A stretch of 64,000 nucleotides of DNA from Rhizobium sp. Root708 (GTDB lineage Bacteria; Pseudomonadota; Alphaproteobacteria; Rhizobiales; Rhizobiaceae): the NCBI RefSeq assembly GCF_001429725.1, contig NZ_LMHV01000034.1:61533-125532 (forward strand), written 5' to 3'. Positions 63,576 to 64,000 of this stretch are shown piece after piece. A model generated the notes under the pieces. That model worked only from the letters and a program-made list of their open reading frames with translations. It ran no database searches and was not told the origin of the DNA. Every line of letters starts with the position of its first letter. Position 1 is the first letter of the stretch. Position numbers and translations under genes: made by a program.

Positions 63576-64000
63576 TTACAGAAGAATGTCGGTGTAGAGC
63601 TCGGATGCATCCGGCTCCGGTGCGGCCTGGGCGAAGTCGGCGCTATCGGCGACGATGTCGCGAACGTCCTTGTCGACCGCCTTGAGATCGTCCTCGCTGG
63701 CCCAGCCCTTTTCGATGAGGCGTGCCTTGACCTGCTCGATCGGATCCTGCTCGGAGCGCATCTTCTGCACTTCTTCCTTGGAGCGATACTTAGCCGGGTC
63801 GGACATGGAGTGACCGCGATACCGATAGGTCAGCATTTCGAGAATGATCGGGCCCTTGCCGGAACGGCAATGCTCGAGTGCCTCGTCGGCAGCAGCCTTG
63901 ACAGCGCGAACATCCATGCCGTCGACTTGGACGCCGGGAATGCCGAAGCCGGAACCGCGCAGCGAGTAATTCGACTGCGCCGTGGCGCGGGCCGTGGACG
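63576..64000 (-). CDS. pdhA: Pyruvate dehydrogenase E1 alpha, truncated by window edge
   Basis: C-terminal about 140 residues only; the 5' end is beyond base 64000. The frame runs without a stop to the edge, although an internal ATG at 63917 gives a shorter apparent frame. Segments typical of E1 alpha are visible: the RGSGFGIPGVQVDGMDVRAV substrate/cofactor region, then the phosphorylation-loop-like RGHSMSDPAKYRSKEEV. It is the first known gene of the pdhA-pdhB-pdhC run. Confidence 0.95.
   Translation of the reverse strand, partial: STARATAQSNYSLRGSGFGIPGVQVDGMDVRAVKAAADEALEHCRSGKGPIILEMLTYRYRGHSMSDPAKYRSKEEVQKMRSEQDPIEQVKARLIEKGWASEDDLKAVDKDVRDIVADSADFAQAAPEPDASELYTDILL

Overview
This window looks like chromosomal housekeeping DNA from a Rhizobiaceae-type alphaproteobacterium (Rhizobium, Neorhizobium or Agrobacterium). 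The evidence is high GC at third codon positions, the conserved order dusB-ntrB-ntrC-ntrY-ntrX-dat-hfq-hflX, a fused ispDF gene, a pyruvate dehydrogenase E1 beta with its own lipoyl domain, a phosphatidylcholine synthase, and DUF families typical of the group (DUF1489, DUF2849, DUF934, DUF599). I saw no insertion sequence, prophage, integrase, CRISPR array, rRNA or clear pseudogene. There is one tRNA gene, tRNA-Lys(TTT).

Layout. 1-8.6 kb: the 3' end of a D,D-carboxypeptidase with a SPOR domain, DUF1489, iron-sulphur serine dehydratase, a coupled pair of membrane proteins (DUF599 and DUF1624), a MerR regulator with a palindromic upstream site, MgtE, a peptide-deformylase homologue lacking metal ligands, and DUF502. 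8.6-12 kb: glmS and glmU (UDP-GlcNAc supply). 12-17.5 kb: a sugar ABC importer of the YtfQ-YtfR-YtfT-YjfF type with a FadR-type regulator as last gene. 17.5-24 kb: a BMP/nucleoside-type ABC importer preceded on the same strand by a quinone oxidoreductase and pcs. 24-29.1 kb: ferredoxin/flavodoxin-NADP reductase, a GntR regulator and a MacAB-like export system. 29.1-33.4 kb: small proteins, tRNA-Lys, a NudK-like Nudix hydrolase and a GGDEF protein. 33.5-36.5 kb: ccdA, an AEC transporter and a UbiH-family hydroxylase. 36.5-40.5 kb: the sulfite reduction set DUF934-cysI-DUF2849-cysG. 40.7-43.4 kb: a deaminase, mazG and an FAD monooxygenase. 43.4-53.5 kb: the nitrogen-control and RNA-chaperone block. 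53.7-64 kb: ispDF, a CinA C-terminal-type amidase, a RatA/Coq10 protein, a P-loop kinase-like protein, lipA, two YeaQ/GlsB membrane proteins, lpdA, a GNAT acetyltransferase, an SGNH hydrolase and pdhC-pdhB-pdhA.

How the genes work together. lipA supplies the lipoyl cofactor used by PdhB and PdhC and reoxidised by LpdA, so the last 8 kb is mostly one pyruvate-to-acetyl-CoA module. cysG makes the sirohaem used by CysI. GlmS and GlmU are two steps of one pathway. NtrBC and NtrYX are paired two-component systems in one array of overlapping genes, followed by Hfq.

I did not find a convincing new multi-gene defence or mobile system. The items most worth a second look are small: a metal-ligand-deficient deformylase homologue, an orphan intrinsic terminator upstream of fpr, a possible leader peptide coupled to ccdA, paired inverted repeats upstream of cysG, a putative Shine-Dalgarno-masking hairpin at sdaA, a MerR-site palindrome, a general-stress-type promoter motif in a gene-free stretch, and a twin CX3C tail on the DUF1624 protein. 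All sequence calls were made by eye. No database search or folding calculation was run.
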